DNA from: Amaranthus tricolor
Taxonomy: Eukaryota; Streptophyta; Magnoliopsida; Caryophyllales; Amaranthaceae
Reading direction: 5' to 3'
Assembly: GCF_026212465.1 (NCBI RefSeq)
Contig: NC_080053.1
Location: 6,382,506-6,446,505, forward strand
Length of the DNA stretch: 64,000 nucleotides
Numbering within the stretch: the stretch's first letter is position 1; each line of letters opens with the position of its first letter. Below the pieces are notes generated by a model, which saw only the letters and a list, made by a program, of their open reading frames with translations, had not been told where the DNA came from and made no database searches. This document shows, piece after piece, positions 1 through 21,599 of the stretch. Position numbers and translations under genes: made by a program.

Positions 1-231
1 TGACTAAACATAGCAAAGTATCTTCAAAAAACCTTTTGCACTTCTGCATTAAACATCATCGAGACCCATAACTCCCATGATTACTTCAAGTATTAAATCA
101 CACTTTAAACACCATAAACATTAAGTTACTAACTTAATTCTCTTATTAACCAATCCCATAGGATTCCATCTCATCAATTACACATATGAATGTACACATC
201 AATTTTGCACTCAAGTCACACCATTCATAAC
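1..231 (-). mobile_element. LTR fragment, cut by the window edge
   Basis: Read on the minus strand, the sequence starting at 231 begins TGTTATGAATGGTGTGACTT and runs out of the window on the left. The same sequence, diverged, lies on the plus strand from 35931, including the segments around the ATTCATATG and TACTTTGC words. Two dispersed copies in opposite orientation, each beginning with TG, fit an LTR of the same retrotransposon family. This copy sits in an intron of the AKT1-type gene, whose first visible exon starts 35 bp further on. The other LTR boundary is outside the window, so solo or complete status is unknown. Confidence 0.55.
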
Positions 232-265
232 ACATTTGAATAATGTATGGTTGTTGATTGTGCAG

Positions 266-3200
266 GTGACTCTATTTTCAGTTCATTGTGCTGCATGCTT
301 TTACTTCTTCCTTGCAGCTCATTATCCAGACCCAGAAAAGACTTGGATTGCACTCTCATTTAAAGACTTTGAGACAGCAAATGTGTGGCTTTTGTATGTA
401 ACATCAATTTATTGGTCTATAACCACACTCACTACTGTTGGTTATGGTGATTTGCACCCTGTTAATATAAGAGAGATGATCTTTGACATATTCTTTATGC
501 TCTTCAATCTCGGACTCACTGCATACTTAATCGGAAATATGACTAACTTGGTCGTTCATGGAACAAGTCGAACCAGAAATTTTGTGAGTATTATTATCCA
601 CTTTTTACCTCATTAACTCGTCCAACCTAGTTTTAACCAATCATATTGGTAAAATATTTTCCCTTCGTAATCTTCATTAGAAATTGCAATGGACAGTTGC
701 AATCAAGAGTCAGTCAAAAACGACTTTTTTCTCACTACAAGAGTATCATTGCATATATTAAGCTCTTCAAACGTCGCCTAGGTGGGAACTACTTATCATT
801 TGAACAATGGCATATTGTTGATGTTTAGAATATACTTTAGATTATTTGTTCGTTTTGTCAAATCAAGATGTCATTTGAAAATGGACTTTTAAGATTACTT
901 TTAAAGTTGCTTATAATATATAGCTTTTTTTTTTTGATCTACTGACCTGTTTTTTCTACAATAAAAAACGGACAACTAATAGCTAATTTTATCAAATATT
1001 ACCATTCCCATATAACTAACAAAGAAACAAAACAATTAAGAGGATTGAATGAGTCAAACCCCAGATTGTAAACTAGTAAATCAAAAGATGATGCTAGCTA
1101 ACTCCTTGTATGTCATGGGTATTTGTGGAAATATAGAGAGACAAAATACAAGCTGCTTCAAATTTTGCTCTAAGAAATAAGATTCCTGTTCGGCTCCAAG
1201 ATCAAATGCTTTCTCACTTATGCCTCAAACATAGAGCTGCTTCAGAAGGATTGCAACAACAAGAAATTCTTGAATCTCTCCCTAAGGCTATTAAATCAAG
1301 CATTTCACATTACCTTTTCTATGACCTGCTGGATAAGGTCTATCTATTTCGCGGAGTCTCAAACGACTTGCTTTTCCAACTCGTATGTTTTCTCTCTTAA
1401 TCTCTAAATGCTAACTTTTTTTCTCTTAATTTTGTGAAACACGAGGTTGCATACATTTTATAAGCCAAGGAGATATCATACCAACAAAGCCGCCCCTTAA
1501 GTTTTGGAGCTCAAAACGAAAAATAAAAAGACCTCTTAAAACTTATGGCGTAATGAATAATATAATACACCATTTGTTTTTTAATTGTTGATATTTGAAT
1601 TATTCTGTCAAAAAAAACTAATAACCGATATTACTTAGAAATTCATATGGTAATGGGAGGAAGGGCTCCAGTGACTTAAAAAATGTTTACACCATCTTTA
1701 ATTTATCAATGTGGGATAAACCATCCAAACACCATCTTTAATTCATTAATGTCTGGTTTCTTTCTTTAACAAAGGTTTCGGAGATGAAAGCAGAGTATTT
1801 TCCTCCTAAAGAAGATGTGATTTTACAAAATGAAGCCCCAACAGATCTTTACGTGTTAGTTCATGGTTCCATGGTGAGATTTTACTGCCTCATTTATCCT
1901 CTAATTTTATCGAAGGAAACTTTATAATATATGGAATTTGATTGAGACATAATACTTGCAGGAATGCGTTGTGTTAACACTTGGAGTTGAACAGGCAAGT
2001 TCTTGAATGTTTCAAATGAATTCTACAAAATATCTGTGGAATATGCGTGCTTTGTATTAACTGTTAACATATATACAGAGTGTTAAGGAGATAAAACCAG
2101 GAGATGTGTGTGGTGAGATAGGTGTTCTTTGTTACAGACCACAACTTTTTACTGTTCGCACCAAGAGATTGTGTCAATTGCTGCGTCTCAATCGAACTTC
2201 TCTTCTCAATCTTGTCCAAGCCAATGTTGGAGATGGAGCCATTATCGTGAATAACCTCTTACAGGTTCGTTTTATCATTCTTCGTTCTAAGAGCGTACGA
2301 CATAAACCAGCAAAAAAACTCTGGGAGAGCTACAATGCAACTATGGTGGAGATCATTCCTTAACATTAATAAGAAGATTGTTTGGTATTAACATGGATTT
2401 TTTTTGTGGTTGGTACAGCATTTGGAACAACATGAGGACCCAATGACAAAATCTATTCTAAGAGATGTTGAGAAAATGCTTGCTGAAGGTAAAATGGATT
2501 TGCCGTTAAGTTTAGGTTTTGCTGCTGAAAGAGAGGATGAGACATTGTTACGAAACTTGATAAGACGCGGTCGTCATCCAGATGAAACTGACATGAATGG
2601 ACGCGCTGCCCTGGTATGTACTCTAGTTTTTCACAGTACTCTTGTGTCTTTTTGAATTGAATTCTTTATGCAAATCGAAAATTACGATTTTGAGAAATAT
2701 TTATTGAGTTTTTACAAAAATCCAGTTCTTTTTATTAGATTGTTTTCGACTGCGCTCACTTTCGTTTTTGGGTGATTTATGCACCAGCATATTGCAGCAG
2801 CTAAAGGAAATGTTGGTATTTCTACTACTCTTCTTGCCCACGGAGCTGATCCAAATATTAATGGTATGTATGTTGAAAAAATAACTCACATGTGATCTCG
2901 CGTACAAAATGAAAGAAAAGTTGACTAACATATAAGCTTGATGAACTACTTCTCATCGACCTTTATACAGTCAACTTTCATGACAAAATTATCATGGTAT
3001 TAGAGCTGACGGTTTTCAATTAACGTCACCGACCACTTTAAAAAAATTGGTTTTAGGTTCAGAGCCAAAATTATCAAATACATTGAATAGAGCCTAATAG
3101 GTTTAGGATACAGTTTAAGATAAAACTGATGAGATCTTTGTTATTCATACAGACTCAAATGGAAACATTCCTCTTTGGGATGCAATGTTGGCCCAGAATG

Positions 3201-4398
3201 ATTCCTTAATCAAATTACTCAAAGATCATGGTGCCAATCTATCTCATGGTAACGTACCTCAGTTTGCTGCATCTGCAATAGAGCAGGGAAACTTTCAGTT
3301 GCTAAAGGATATTATTCTCCATGGTGGAGATGTAACGTTGGCCGGAAAAGACGGGTCTACACCACTTCATGTTGCGGTTACTAGCGGAAATATGAAAATT
3401 GTTGAGTTTTTATTAGATAAAGGGGCAGATATTGATAAATATGACGATGATGGATGGACACCCAGAAGTTTGGCTGATTTTCAAGGGAAAGAAGACATTA
3501 AGGCCTTGTTTGAGTCGAGGAAAAAAGATAGTTCGGAATCTGTCATAAGATTTCCTGAAAAAAGACCTAGCCCTCCTGCTCAGATCATGAAATATCCTAG
3601 TACTGGTACAATATTAGTTCCTCCAAACTCGGTGCAAATGACTCGGGTTGAAAAGAACCCTAGGCGTCAGGTTAACAAATTTCAAAACTCATTGTTTGGG
3701 TTCGTTTCAGCTGCTACTAGAGGTGAGCATAACAACACTTTAGTCATGCATCCTTGTCTCATTTCATTAACCTTTTGCTTAACATTGTTCCATTGAAATA
3801 GTACTAGAGCTAGATCATGTTAAATTAAGTTGGACTTATTGTAAATGTCAGCATATTAACGGGGAAACATAAGGTGCACATACTTTATAAGTCAAAGAGA
3901 TATATATAAACCCAAAACCATATGGCAATGGAAAGAAGGACTCCAATAGCTTAAAAAGTGTGCACACCTTTTCAATTTATCGATATGGGATAAACTATCC
4001 CAACAGATCAATGATCACAAGCTTAAAGTTGAGACCTTAAGATATGTTACGCAACATTTTCTTTGCAATAATATATTTGGTCAATAAACCACTCACAATG
4101 ATTCGATTCGCGGTGAACGCTAGGCCACTCATGAACATTGAACTTTGCAGGTGAATCTGCTGATCTAAGCAGTTTCTCCAGTATGGCTGGAAACGAAAGA
4201 GCTAGAATAGTTCTTAGGTGCCCGCAGAAGAGTGAAGTTACAAAGCTTGTCATGTTGCCTAGAACTATGCAAGAACTGCTCGAAATCGGGCGTAAGAAAT
4301 TCGGATGCCAATGTACTAAAGTTACTACACCTGACGGAGCTGAAATTGATGAGATTGAACTTATTAGAAACGGTGATCAAATTACACTCATATGCTAA
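266..4398 (+). CDS. AKT1: AKT1-type inward-rectifying Shaker K+ channel, 5' truncated
   Basis: Nine exons give 656 residues to the stop: 266-583, 1137-1382, 1775-1873, 1962-1994, 2079-2264, 2419-2613, 2788-2863, 3153-3722, 4151-4398; phases agree throughout. The product would be a plasma-membrane K+ uptake channel subunit, assembling as tetramers. Exon one encodes S5, the pore helix with selectivity motif [12 protein letters not shown], and S6 with the conserved [20 protein letters not shown]. The C-linker and cyclic-nucleotide-binding region follow ([20 protein letters not shown]), then ankyrin repeats (for example [29 protein letters not shown]) and a C-terminal KHA domain ending GDQITLIC. 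The ankyrin block separates it from KAT channels, and DLHPVN plus HGTSRTRNF favour AKT1/AKT5 over AKT2. The N-terminus and S1-S4 lie left of the window. Exon 4 ends at a GC donor (AG/GCAAGT). Confidence 0.93.
1640..1741. repeat. Dispersed intronic repeat, two copies within AKT1
   Basis: About 85 bp starting CATATGGTAATGGGAGGAAG recurs in a later intron of the same gene at 3920-4003 (CATATGGCAATGGAAAGAAG), both followed by TTATC-A-ATGGGATAAAC. A weaker relative with GGATAAACTATCCAAC is near 11770 in an RPT6 intron. They are diverged, dispersed copies, probably of an old transposable element. I cannot assign a class. Confidence 0.5.
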
Positions 4399-5019
4399 GA
4401 CAAACAAATCCAAGTGCGCTTCAATTTGGTTGGCTTTACCTCTTGGGTGTTCCTTTTCTCCATAACCAAGATCATCACATACACACATCATGTATAGGCT
4501 TGACTTATAATTGATGAATTGAAGATATTGTTTACAAAGTTGGCATAAACTAAAAGAACAAACAAATAATCTTAACCCTTCTTGGTAAAAGTTACATTGA
4601 GTAGCAACATGCTATTAGTCATTCCTATGGTTGCTAATGGAGAATTCCTTAGAGATTTAAATGCCAATGTGTTTTTTGTGTGTGTCTTATTTTGACATAT
4701 GTAATTGTAACAATATTCTCTGAATACAAAGTTCTATTTCATCATCTAAAATCAGGATCGCTTGGCGGCCCAAGAACAAGATTAAAAATAAAGGCCCTTA
4801 TCGATCTTTTAAATAAAGGAAATTAAAATTTTAAATCTTTAAAAGATTATGAAAATTACTACTAATACTTAAATAGCATCCTTAATGTCCCAGACAACAA
4901 TATTTTCTTCAACATATGAGCTAGCTAGGGAATCAGAATTTTGGTGAGGGTCAAACGCTATGTTTTGCACCTAAAGCTAAAAGAAACAGATGCTAATCGA
5001 CGCATTTTGGAAGTTCAAC
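4399..5019. other. AKT1 3' UTR and flanking non-coding sequence
   Basis: The first 300 bp or so after the stop should be 3' UTR; the T-rich stretch near 4670-4740 could carry the polyadenylation region. The rest, to about 5019, shows no coding potential, repeat or RNA gene that I can see. Confidence 0.4.
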
Positions 5020-5373
5020 GGTAAAAAAAGCACGTTGCATACCAGTCGTATGAAGTTTATATGTTCATGAATGTCAGTTGGCAACCTACTTACTTCTGCA
5101 CGACTATCTTTGTATTGTAAATAGATGGTTGTGTCTTGCTTTTATCACTAGGATACACTCTCACCATCCTTGGTCTTTCTCCTTATTTGCGATAAAATCA
5201 TATAATCATAAACTAACAAACACTGCAACACTTTCTATATGCTAGTCAATTGACATTATCTAGGTCAGGCAACTATAATAACAATGGCAACGTAGGTATA
5301 AACTAACAGTGGAATGAACCTCTATTTGCTTATAAGGCGCACAAGTGAACTAAAAACCTATATCAATAGCTAT

Positions 5374-5663
5374 TGTTAGAGTATATAACATATCCTGGGG
5401 CTTCAACCATCAGCTTAAGCTTTTGGTTGAGTTGGTTCCTTGACATAGTATCAGGGCCAATGTGACAAGAGGTCACGAGTTCGAATCTCAACCACCCCTC
5501 ATTTAAAGTGGAATATTTAGTGCCAGCTATGAGGAGGGCCTGTGTTGCATCAACACTTCTAGCCCAAAGGGCTCTTGTGTGAGGGGGCGTGTGTTAGAGT
5601 ATATAACATATCTTGGGGCCTCAACCATCAGCTTAAGCTTTTGGTTAAGTTGGTTCCTTGACA
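5374..5663 (+). mobile_element. SMART/TRIM: 290-bp LTR element with perfect TSD
   Basis: Two 72-bp direct repeats, 5374-5445 and 5592-5663, begin TGTTAGAGTATATAACATAT and end TTCCTTGACA. The first is followed at once by TAGTATCAGGGCC, a primer-binding site for initiator tRNA-Met (usual form TGGTATCAGAGCC). The 146-bp interior has no ORF. It carries GGTCACGAGTTCGAATCTC, which resembles a tRNA T-arm/B-box, and a G-rich stretch (GTGTGAGGGGGCG) just before the right LTR that serves as polypurine tract. GCTAT is duplicated exactly on both sides (5369-5373 and 5664-5668). Size and layout match the very short SMART class of TRIM elements. It must have been mobilised in trans. Confidence 0.92.
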
Positions 5664-7498
5664 GCTATCTCTGTAACACTCTCAGAATAGGCCGGACTTT
5701 TGAAAACACCTTTAATGAAAAACATGAGCCAAAACCTACTCATGGGAGTGTTACCGCCACATCTATTTCTAATAAAATAAATGTAAGGCTTAACGACTAA
5801 GAAATAACTTAATAACTTAAAATCCAACAAAGGGTCTTACAACATAAGAGAAGATTGAAACGCAATCTATATCCATATAAAATTTAAACAACCTAAGGTA
5901 AAATTTAAACTGAAATACGACTCTAATAAAAGCTATGTTTCTATGTGATCCTCACTCCACGATTCCCACGCAATCAATAACTTGCAACATAAGAATGCAA
6001 GAAAAATAAGAAAAAAACTCTCAAAATCAGGAAATCGAGTAATTCCAACTCCATCCCGTAAAATGATTAAGTTTGAAAATAGTTAAGAAAATAAAACATA
6101 ATTTGAGTTGAAAATAATTTTTTTAAAAAATATACATATAGCTGAGTTTAAAAACAATTTGAGAAAACAATATATATAATATCACATAAACCAATTTATT
6201 AATTTGATATTTAATAATGACAAACACATAATCAATTTTTAATTTGAGGGAACGAGAACGCCAGTAAGTCGAGGCTTTACCCATATACCTACTTCATCAA
6301 GAGGTCGTCACTCCAAATAATTCAAGGCCAGCAGAGTAGTCTCAGGGAACCCTAGTGTGCACATCCTTTCTACTTGGATCACAACAAATAGAAGGAAAAC
6401 CAAACATCGTATCATGTATCAAAAATAATAATACTTGTCGGCAGCTATACTAACCAAATAGGACAACCTGTTCATCACCCTTATACTTGGATCACAACAA
6501 ATATAAGAGCTTCATTTCTCTCATGTTACACTTTACGTGATTTAATATATTTTAATAATTGGTCGCGTGCACACAAACATATAATCAAACATACATTATA
6601 CATTTTATTTTATGATCATAGGTTTCCCCAAGAAAAATATATTTCAAGACTATTCAATAGCGATATTAATATCATAATATTTTTCTCCCAAATTCAATTG
6701 CATTTAAAAACATCATTAAAATAATAATACAACTTCCATCAAAATAATAATATTATAAGTATTTCCCTTTCAAATTAAACTGTATCTAATTTCGTTATCA
6801 AAATAATAATATAAATTTTATCAAAAAGTAATTATAAATTTGACAAAAATAATACTAAATATAATTTGAGAATATATAAAACATAATATCATACAAAATA
6901 ATGTCATATCAAATTATGCATCCCATTTAAACATATTAATTATCATTTTGCACATAACATTAACGGGATAGTCCTAATTAGATGGACATTGAGAATTACC
7001 TTGTCACGCGATCTTTCACAATGTACGCTCCTAATAATCTCTGTCTACAAATCCGCTGTCTACACGAGAAAATAGTATATCTCAATTTAATACCCCGATC
7101 AACCCATCGAAATAAATAAATTAAAAGACTCGTTTTTTTTGTTTTATATAATTTATTCAAAAAGGTAGTTTCAAAATTTAGTTATAAATATTAAGAGTAT
7201 TATAAATGACTTTTAAAAGAAAAGGACAAAAATTAACATAATAAAATTAAAAGAAAAGAAAATAAATAATATTTTATAATAAGTATAATAAGGTTGAAGG
7301 AATAAATAAAAAAAAGAAATAAAATGGGTAAAAAGCCACTGTACCACGCACAAAGAAAGAAGAGTGAGGGAAGAGCAGAGAGAAGGGGAAAGGGAGAAGG
7401 AAGAAGGAGAAGGTGCCGGCCGGCGGTGGCTCCGGTGGTCGCTGTCGCACGCCGGTGGTATCTCGGTGACCGCCGTATTGCCGGAAAACTAAGGTCAG

Positions 7499-7610
<112 letters not shown>

Positions 7611-7907
7611 TACAAAATGTGTAATTTGGATTGAAAATGGTAGAACAATATTATAAAGAGATGAAATTTTACATATCTTTAATATCAAAATCTTGTCTTT
7701 TCTTGATTAAATTTTAAGTAATTGGTGGATGGAGGAAGTAGTTTGTAGAAGGAAAAGGAAGTGTGAGTAATAATGTGAATGAATTAAGGGTAATTGGTTT
7801 AATTTATAATAGGTAAGTGAGGTTAGTTATAAGATTTAGAGGGAGAAGTGGGAATTTATTTGTTAATGAGGAGTTTTTTTTTATTATTATTTTTAAAATT
7901 TTTGAAA

Positions 7908-7921
7908 TTTATTTATTTATT

Positions 7922-7972
<51 letters not shown>

Positions 7973-7975
7973 TAT
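7908..7975. repeat. (TTAT)n then (TTA)n microsatellite
   Basis: A run of TTAT units passes into a run of TTA/ATT units near the right end of the solo LTR. Confidence 0.9.
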
Positions 7976-8164
7976 TTTTTTTCTTAAAAAAAACGGATGT
8001 TACAATCTCGTCTGCCGAAGCTTGTAATTTATCTAATAATTCGAATTGCATATCCGTAATAAATCTAGTTGAATAATCAATAACATCACTTAAATTCTGA
8101 AAATTATCCTGCATATATTATTAAAAAAATAATTAAAAAAAAGTCTCCTAGAAAATAATTTTTT

Positions 8165-8303
8165 AAAAAGTCGCACAAAATGTGAGCTTAAGCTAAGTCA
8201 CACAAAACGTGCGATTGCACCTAGGTTGAGCTTGTCCCAAGTGCAGTCACACATTTTTGTGTGAATTGGCCTAGGCAAATCGCAAGTTTTGTGCTACTCA
8301 AAA
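8165..8303 (-). repeat. Degenerate GTCGCAC palindromic modules
   Basis: AGTCGCACAAAATGTG, GTCACACAAAACGTGCGAT and a later inverted partner (CGCAAGTTTTGTGC) flank CCTAGG-type spacers. The arrangement is a worn version of the 62283-62371 palindrome, including the conserved word CCTAGG between units. It occupies the intron position of the old MULE transposase gene, as in the other copy. Confidence 0.65.
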
Positions 8304-9172
8304 AAATTTTTTTTTCAAAAATTCACAAAATAAAATATAACTACAAACTTTTAATTAATACTAATTGCAATATTTTGGTGATTGAATTCATCATTTATAA
8401 TGTTTCAATATTAAATTTTAGTTGAGAGCTTTTTTTTAAAAAAATAATTATAAAGATGAAAGTATGAAATTAGGTTGGGGCATTTCAAAATCTTCAATCA
8501 CACAATTAACTAAAAGGATTGTAAAATTCTATATGACATTCTTACAAAGATTTGCCACGTGAAATAATTAAATTGATTAATTGCTATATTTATTAAACGG
8601 AATAAGGTAAAGTTAATTATTTTCTCCTATAACATGTCATTATATATTAATGCTATTATATTGATTGGTTGATTGAAATAAAACAGTAAAATTTTATTTA
8701 ACTAAAAGAAAAAAAATAAATAGCAGCTCCCCAATATATGCTAAAAAAATTTAATGAAAAATTAAAATGTAAATAAAACTAAAAAATCAAAATTAAATTG
8801 TTAATTATCCAAATTATTTTATAAACACTTGATTGCTCTTTGCCATTAATTCAAAGGAATAGTCGAATAGAGTAGTATATTTTAACAGTGAAAACATATG
8901 TGTATCATCAAATTGTTAAAATAATTATATTGATTACAAAATTTTACACTAAAAATTTCAACTATTTAACGCTAATATAATTATATTATTATTTAAAAAT
9001 CATAATATTTTTATATCTTAAATTAATAATTTTATATATTTTACGAATTTCTGTATTAATTTAAAATGATGATGGCAAAATGAAAAACACAACGAAAAAA
9101 AAAACTCATAAGCACTTGTGAGTTGTGAGACTATCCATTTCCTCTCCAACAAGCCACTTCGGTTCCCCTTTG
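8304..9172. other. AT-rich intergenic region upstream of RPT6
   Basis: Very AT-rich. I see no gene, terminal repeats or RNA gene. Part of it may be the worn end of the MULE relic; the last few hundred bases should hold the RPT6 promoter. Confidence 0.4.
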
Positions 9173-9181
9173 TTTTATATA
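9173..9181 (+). promoter_or_regulatory. Probable TATA box of RPT6
   Basis: TTTTATATAG lies about 75-80 bp before the start codon, leaving room for a short 5' UTR. This is judged by sequence and position only. Confidence 0.4.
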
Positions 9182-9254
9182 GGAGTATAATTAGTAATTT
9201 CTTCTTTAGTATTCACCCTCGAACGAACCTTGGCAAATCGCGAAGTCATCAACA

Positions 9255-18380
<9,126 letters not shown>

Positions 18381-19178
18381 GAACTGCATGAAGTTTATGC
18401 ATTTATTTTTCGGTGTTGGTGATTCTTCCTTCATGTTAGTTCATAGCTATTCGAATAGCTATAACTTGATGAATTATACTTTCTACTCTTGTAACTTTGA
18501 ACGTTTTTATAGATTATTTTGATTTTTCCTCTAAAAGTATTTAGCTATGGTGTTGGATTGTTTTTATTTTTTAGAGAACTTTCGATCTTAGAATGGATGA
18601 TCTTATGTTATAGCAGGCTCATTTGGTATATTACATTGGGTCCGTTCTCCATAAATTGCAATCGGTTAATTTTGTCGATTACTTCCACTCTTAGCAATTC
18701 TACTAATTTAAACCATTAACATTGAATCCGATAATCTACATATATTCTCATAATCTATTTTTATCACTAATCGAGTTAATGAGTTAACTATTGTAGTCAA
18801 TTCATGGGTAAGAATAAAAAGTCAAAGATAAAAAGTGGCAAAAATAGGTTAAAATGTACGGATTTTTTAGCAGTAATTTGCAAAAATTAAACTTTACGGC
18901 TGTAATTCGAAAAACACTCAAACTTTGTGGCAGGAATTCACAATTTTCTCTTCAAATAATGATACGTTCTTCCTTCGTTTTAGGAAGTTTTGTCTTCTAT
19001 ACTAGATCTTACAAGGTCAAAAAGTTTATGGTAATGATGTAATTTGAAATCCTCTATTTTCTACGTTGCTTCATCTCTCTATTGGTTTGAACTTAATGCT
19101 TTTGATTACTTTGATGGTTTTATTGCCTATGTTTCTAGTTTTTATGCAAAGATTTTGATCTGATGCTCTGATACTATT
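18381..19178. other. RPT6 3' UTR and downstream spacer
   Basis: The first 200-300 bp should be 3' UTR. No gene is visible. AAACTTTACGGCTGTAATTC at 18890 has a diverged direct relative near 22309, hinting at a worn transposon terminus. Confidence 0.35.
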
Positions 19179-20330
19179 TTGTAACGCCCTTCAATTTAAA
19201 CCTTTGAATGACTTAAATATTATTGTTTATTTGAAATATAATTTAACTTAGAAAATGTTAATAACTAATAAAGATGACAAAATATAACCAATTAAAATTA
19301 TTCAACTTAAGGTTAGGAGGAAACCATATTCAAAAATTACAAATCAAACGAAAAGCTAGCAGTGAGATAAATTAAAGGAGCTATATTATTCTAGGCGTTT
19401 ATTCTAAGCATCCTCACTAGAAATTCCACTAGAATAACCTACAAAATAAGAGGGAAAGAACAAGACAAATAAGGTACATAAAAATAAGCAAAACCGAGTA
19501 AAACGACTTCATTCCTTAAAAATAATAATATTAAATTATTTTAAATAAATTGATTCAAAAAATAACAAATTGACATCTTTAAAATTTACCAGTCACAATA
19601 ATAATGTTAAATGATTTAAAGGAAAAATAGGAATGCTAGTAGGCCAGGATTAATCTCTATTAATCGTCAACTTCAACAAAGATCATCACTTTAAATAATA
19701 TTGGTCAATCACAAAACTCTTTAGTGTGCACACCACTTCCACTCTGATCACAACAAATAGAAAAAAGACAACATAGTCATATCATTGTATAAGAAGAGAA
19801 TAATGAATATGACCCGTTGGCCGTTGGTAGTTAAATTAATCTAAGAAGGCATCCTTTTTAATACCAATACCGGCTAAATTTTCCTCGTAAATTTTGTTCT
19901 TTAGGTGAAAGATAAATTTACGATTTTATAACAACCAAAGAAATAATCATTATGAAATTTTATAAAAATAAATTTATTTTCAACTTATAGCAATTGCATA
20001 CTTTATCATATCTCAACCAAAAGTAATCATCGTACAATAAATTAGTATTCAGTTCAAGAGTGCAAATGTCCTTATAGTTAGAAAGGTGTAAAAAATAAAA
20101 CATTATTAATCATAATTACGTATACAAATTTTATATCATTGTCATTAAATATAAAATATGAAGTATGATTTAAATTATTATGGTTAATGAGTTGAAGGAT
20201 AATGGACATTCAAATTATCTTGAGTAGCGCAGAAAAGATTAAAGACTATGAAAACTAGATAATATGTTTTCTAAGACGCCTTCTTAATTCTTTGTTTATA
20301 ATTTAGGGTATAAGATTAGATACTTAAATT
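19179..20330 (-). mobile_element. Gypsy-like LTR with adjacent primer-binding site, truncated
   Basis: On the plus strand GCTCTGATACTATTTTGTAA at 19166-19185 is, read in reverse, an LTR end (...TTACA) followed by AAATAGTATCAGAGC, a tRNA-Met primer-binding site. This is therefore the 5' LTR of a minus-strand element. The LTR continues to the right and shares diverged blocks with the solo LTR at 5672-8004 (GTGTGCACACCACTTCCACT, GATCACAACAAATAGAA). The interior left of the primer site and the second LTR are lost. The right border is unclear because the area is duplicated. Confidence 0.55.
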
Positions 20331-21330
20331 GTAATACCTTTGAAAAAAAAAATATAATTAACCCATATATTTTAGGGTTAATAGATGTAAAAACTTTAAT
20401 AAAAATGGTATATTTTTAAATTAAAAATAAATTTTCATAATTGTTTCTAAATATGTTACTCCCTCCGTTCCTATTTGTTCTTTCTATTTGGGTATTTCAC
20501 AAAGATTAAGAAAAAGAGAATCTTTGGTGGTAGTGGGTATTATTTTAATTATATAATAGTGGGAAGTAATGATTGTATTGGAAGTATGAGGTTGTAGTGG
20601 GTATTATTTTAATTAAATAGTAGTGTGAAGTAATGATTGTTTTGGAAGTATGAGAGAGAAAATAATTATAAATAAAAGAAAATGGGTACATTAAAAGAAA
20701 AGGGGGATTTTAAGGGGTAAAAGTGAGATAAAAACTTTCTAAAAATAGAAGGTATTCTAAAGTGGAAGAACTTTTGAAACTACCCGTTATAGTAATGTGG
20801 AAGATCAAAAAGGAACGGAGGGAGTAGTATTATAATCATAAAAAATAAATGGTAGGAATAATGAAAAAAAAAGAAATAATCCAACAATAAAATTATTTTC
20901 AACTTATAACACTTTTATACTTATTAAATCTCAACTAAAAGTAATGATCGTCGGATAAATTAAAATTGAGTTAAAAAGTGCAAATGTCCTTATAATTAGA
21001 ACCATATAAAAAAAATATAACATTATTAATCATAGCTACGTAATCAAATTTTATATCATTAAATATAAAATATATGATTTAAATTATTTTGGTTAACGGG
21101 TTGATATATAATAGGCATCGAAACTACCTTGAGTGGCGCAAAAAGGTTAAAGGGCTTTGAAAAATAGTAAAACGCGCTTTCTAAGACTTCTCTAATACCT
21201 CCGTCTACAATTTAAGCAAAAATCAAATACTCTAAATGTAATAACCATTGTAAAAAAAATATAATTAACCCATCATCTTTTAAGATTAATAAATGTACAA
21301 TTTTTTTTTAAAAAGGTACAATTTTAAATT
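19978..21330. repeat. Diverged direct duplication flanking a MITE
   Basis: Sequence 19978-20430 is repeated in the same orientation at 20897-21330. Matching landmarks are CAACTTATA, GTGCAAATGTCCTTATA, ACATTATTAATCATA, TTTTATATCATT and CTTGAGT-GCGCA-AAAG. The Stowaway MITE 20459-20824 lies between the copies. This is either a segmental duplication or two copies of one element. Confidence 0.65.
20459..20824. mobile_element. Stowaway-type MITE (Tc1/mariner), 366 bp
   Basis: The ends CTCCCTCCGTTCCTATTTG and, inverted, CTCCCTCCGTTCCTTTTTG are near-perfect terminal inverted repeats, flanked by TA on both sides (20457-20458, 20825-20826). This is the CTCCCTCCGT signature of Stowaway MITEs. It contains an internal near-duplicate (GTGGGTATTATTTTAATTA twice) and no ORF. 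Confidence 0.9.
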
Positions 21331-21599
21331 AATCCATCTAAAACTTAATTAAAGAAGGATGAAACAAATGTTGAAAAAACTTTATATCAATAATAGCGGA
21401 AAATAAAGAAATATACACAGTACGCAATAATATATGATATAAAATATAATAAGATTTTTCTAAATGTAATTTTTGATGCAAAATCACTATATTGGACGAC
21501 AAAGATAACTCTATAATCCAAAAAAAATCCAAATGTCTAAATCTACAAAATTCTCTTTATTGCAAAAAAAAGTTCATTTGATAAGCAAACTCTTTATTG

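Noticed and set aside
5460..5490. A tRNA gene suggested by GGTCACGAGTTCGAATCTC
   Set aside because: Only a T-arm-like word is present; there is no acceptor, D or anticodon arm, and it lies inside a SMART next to its primer-binding site.
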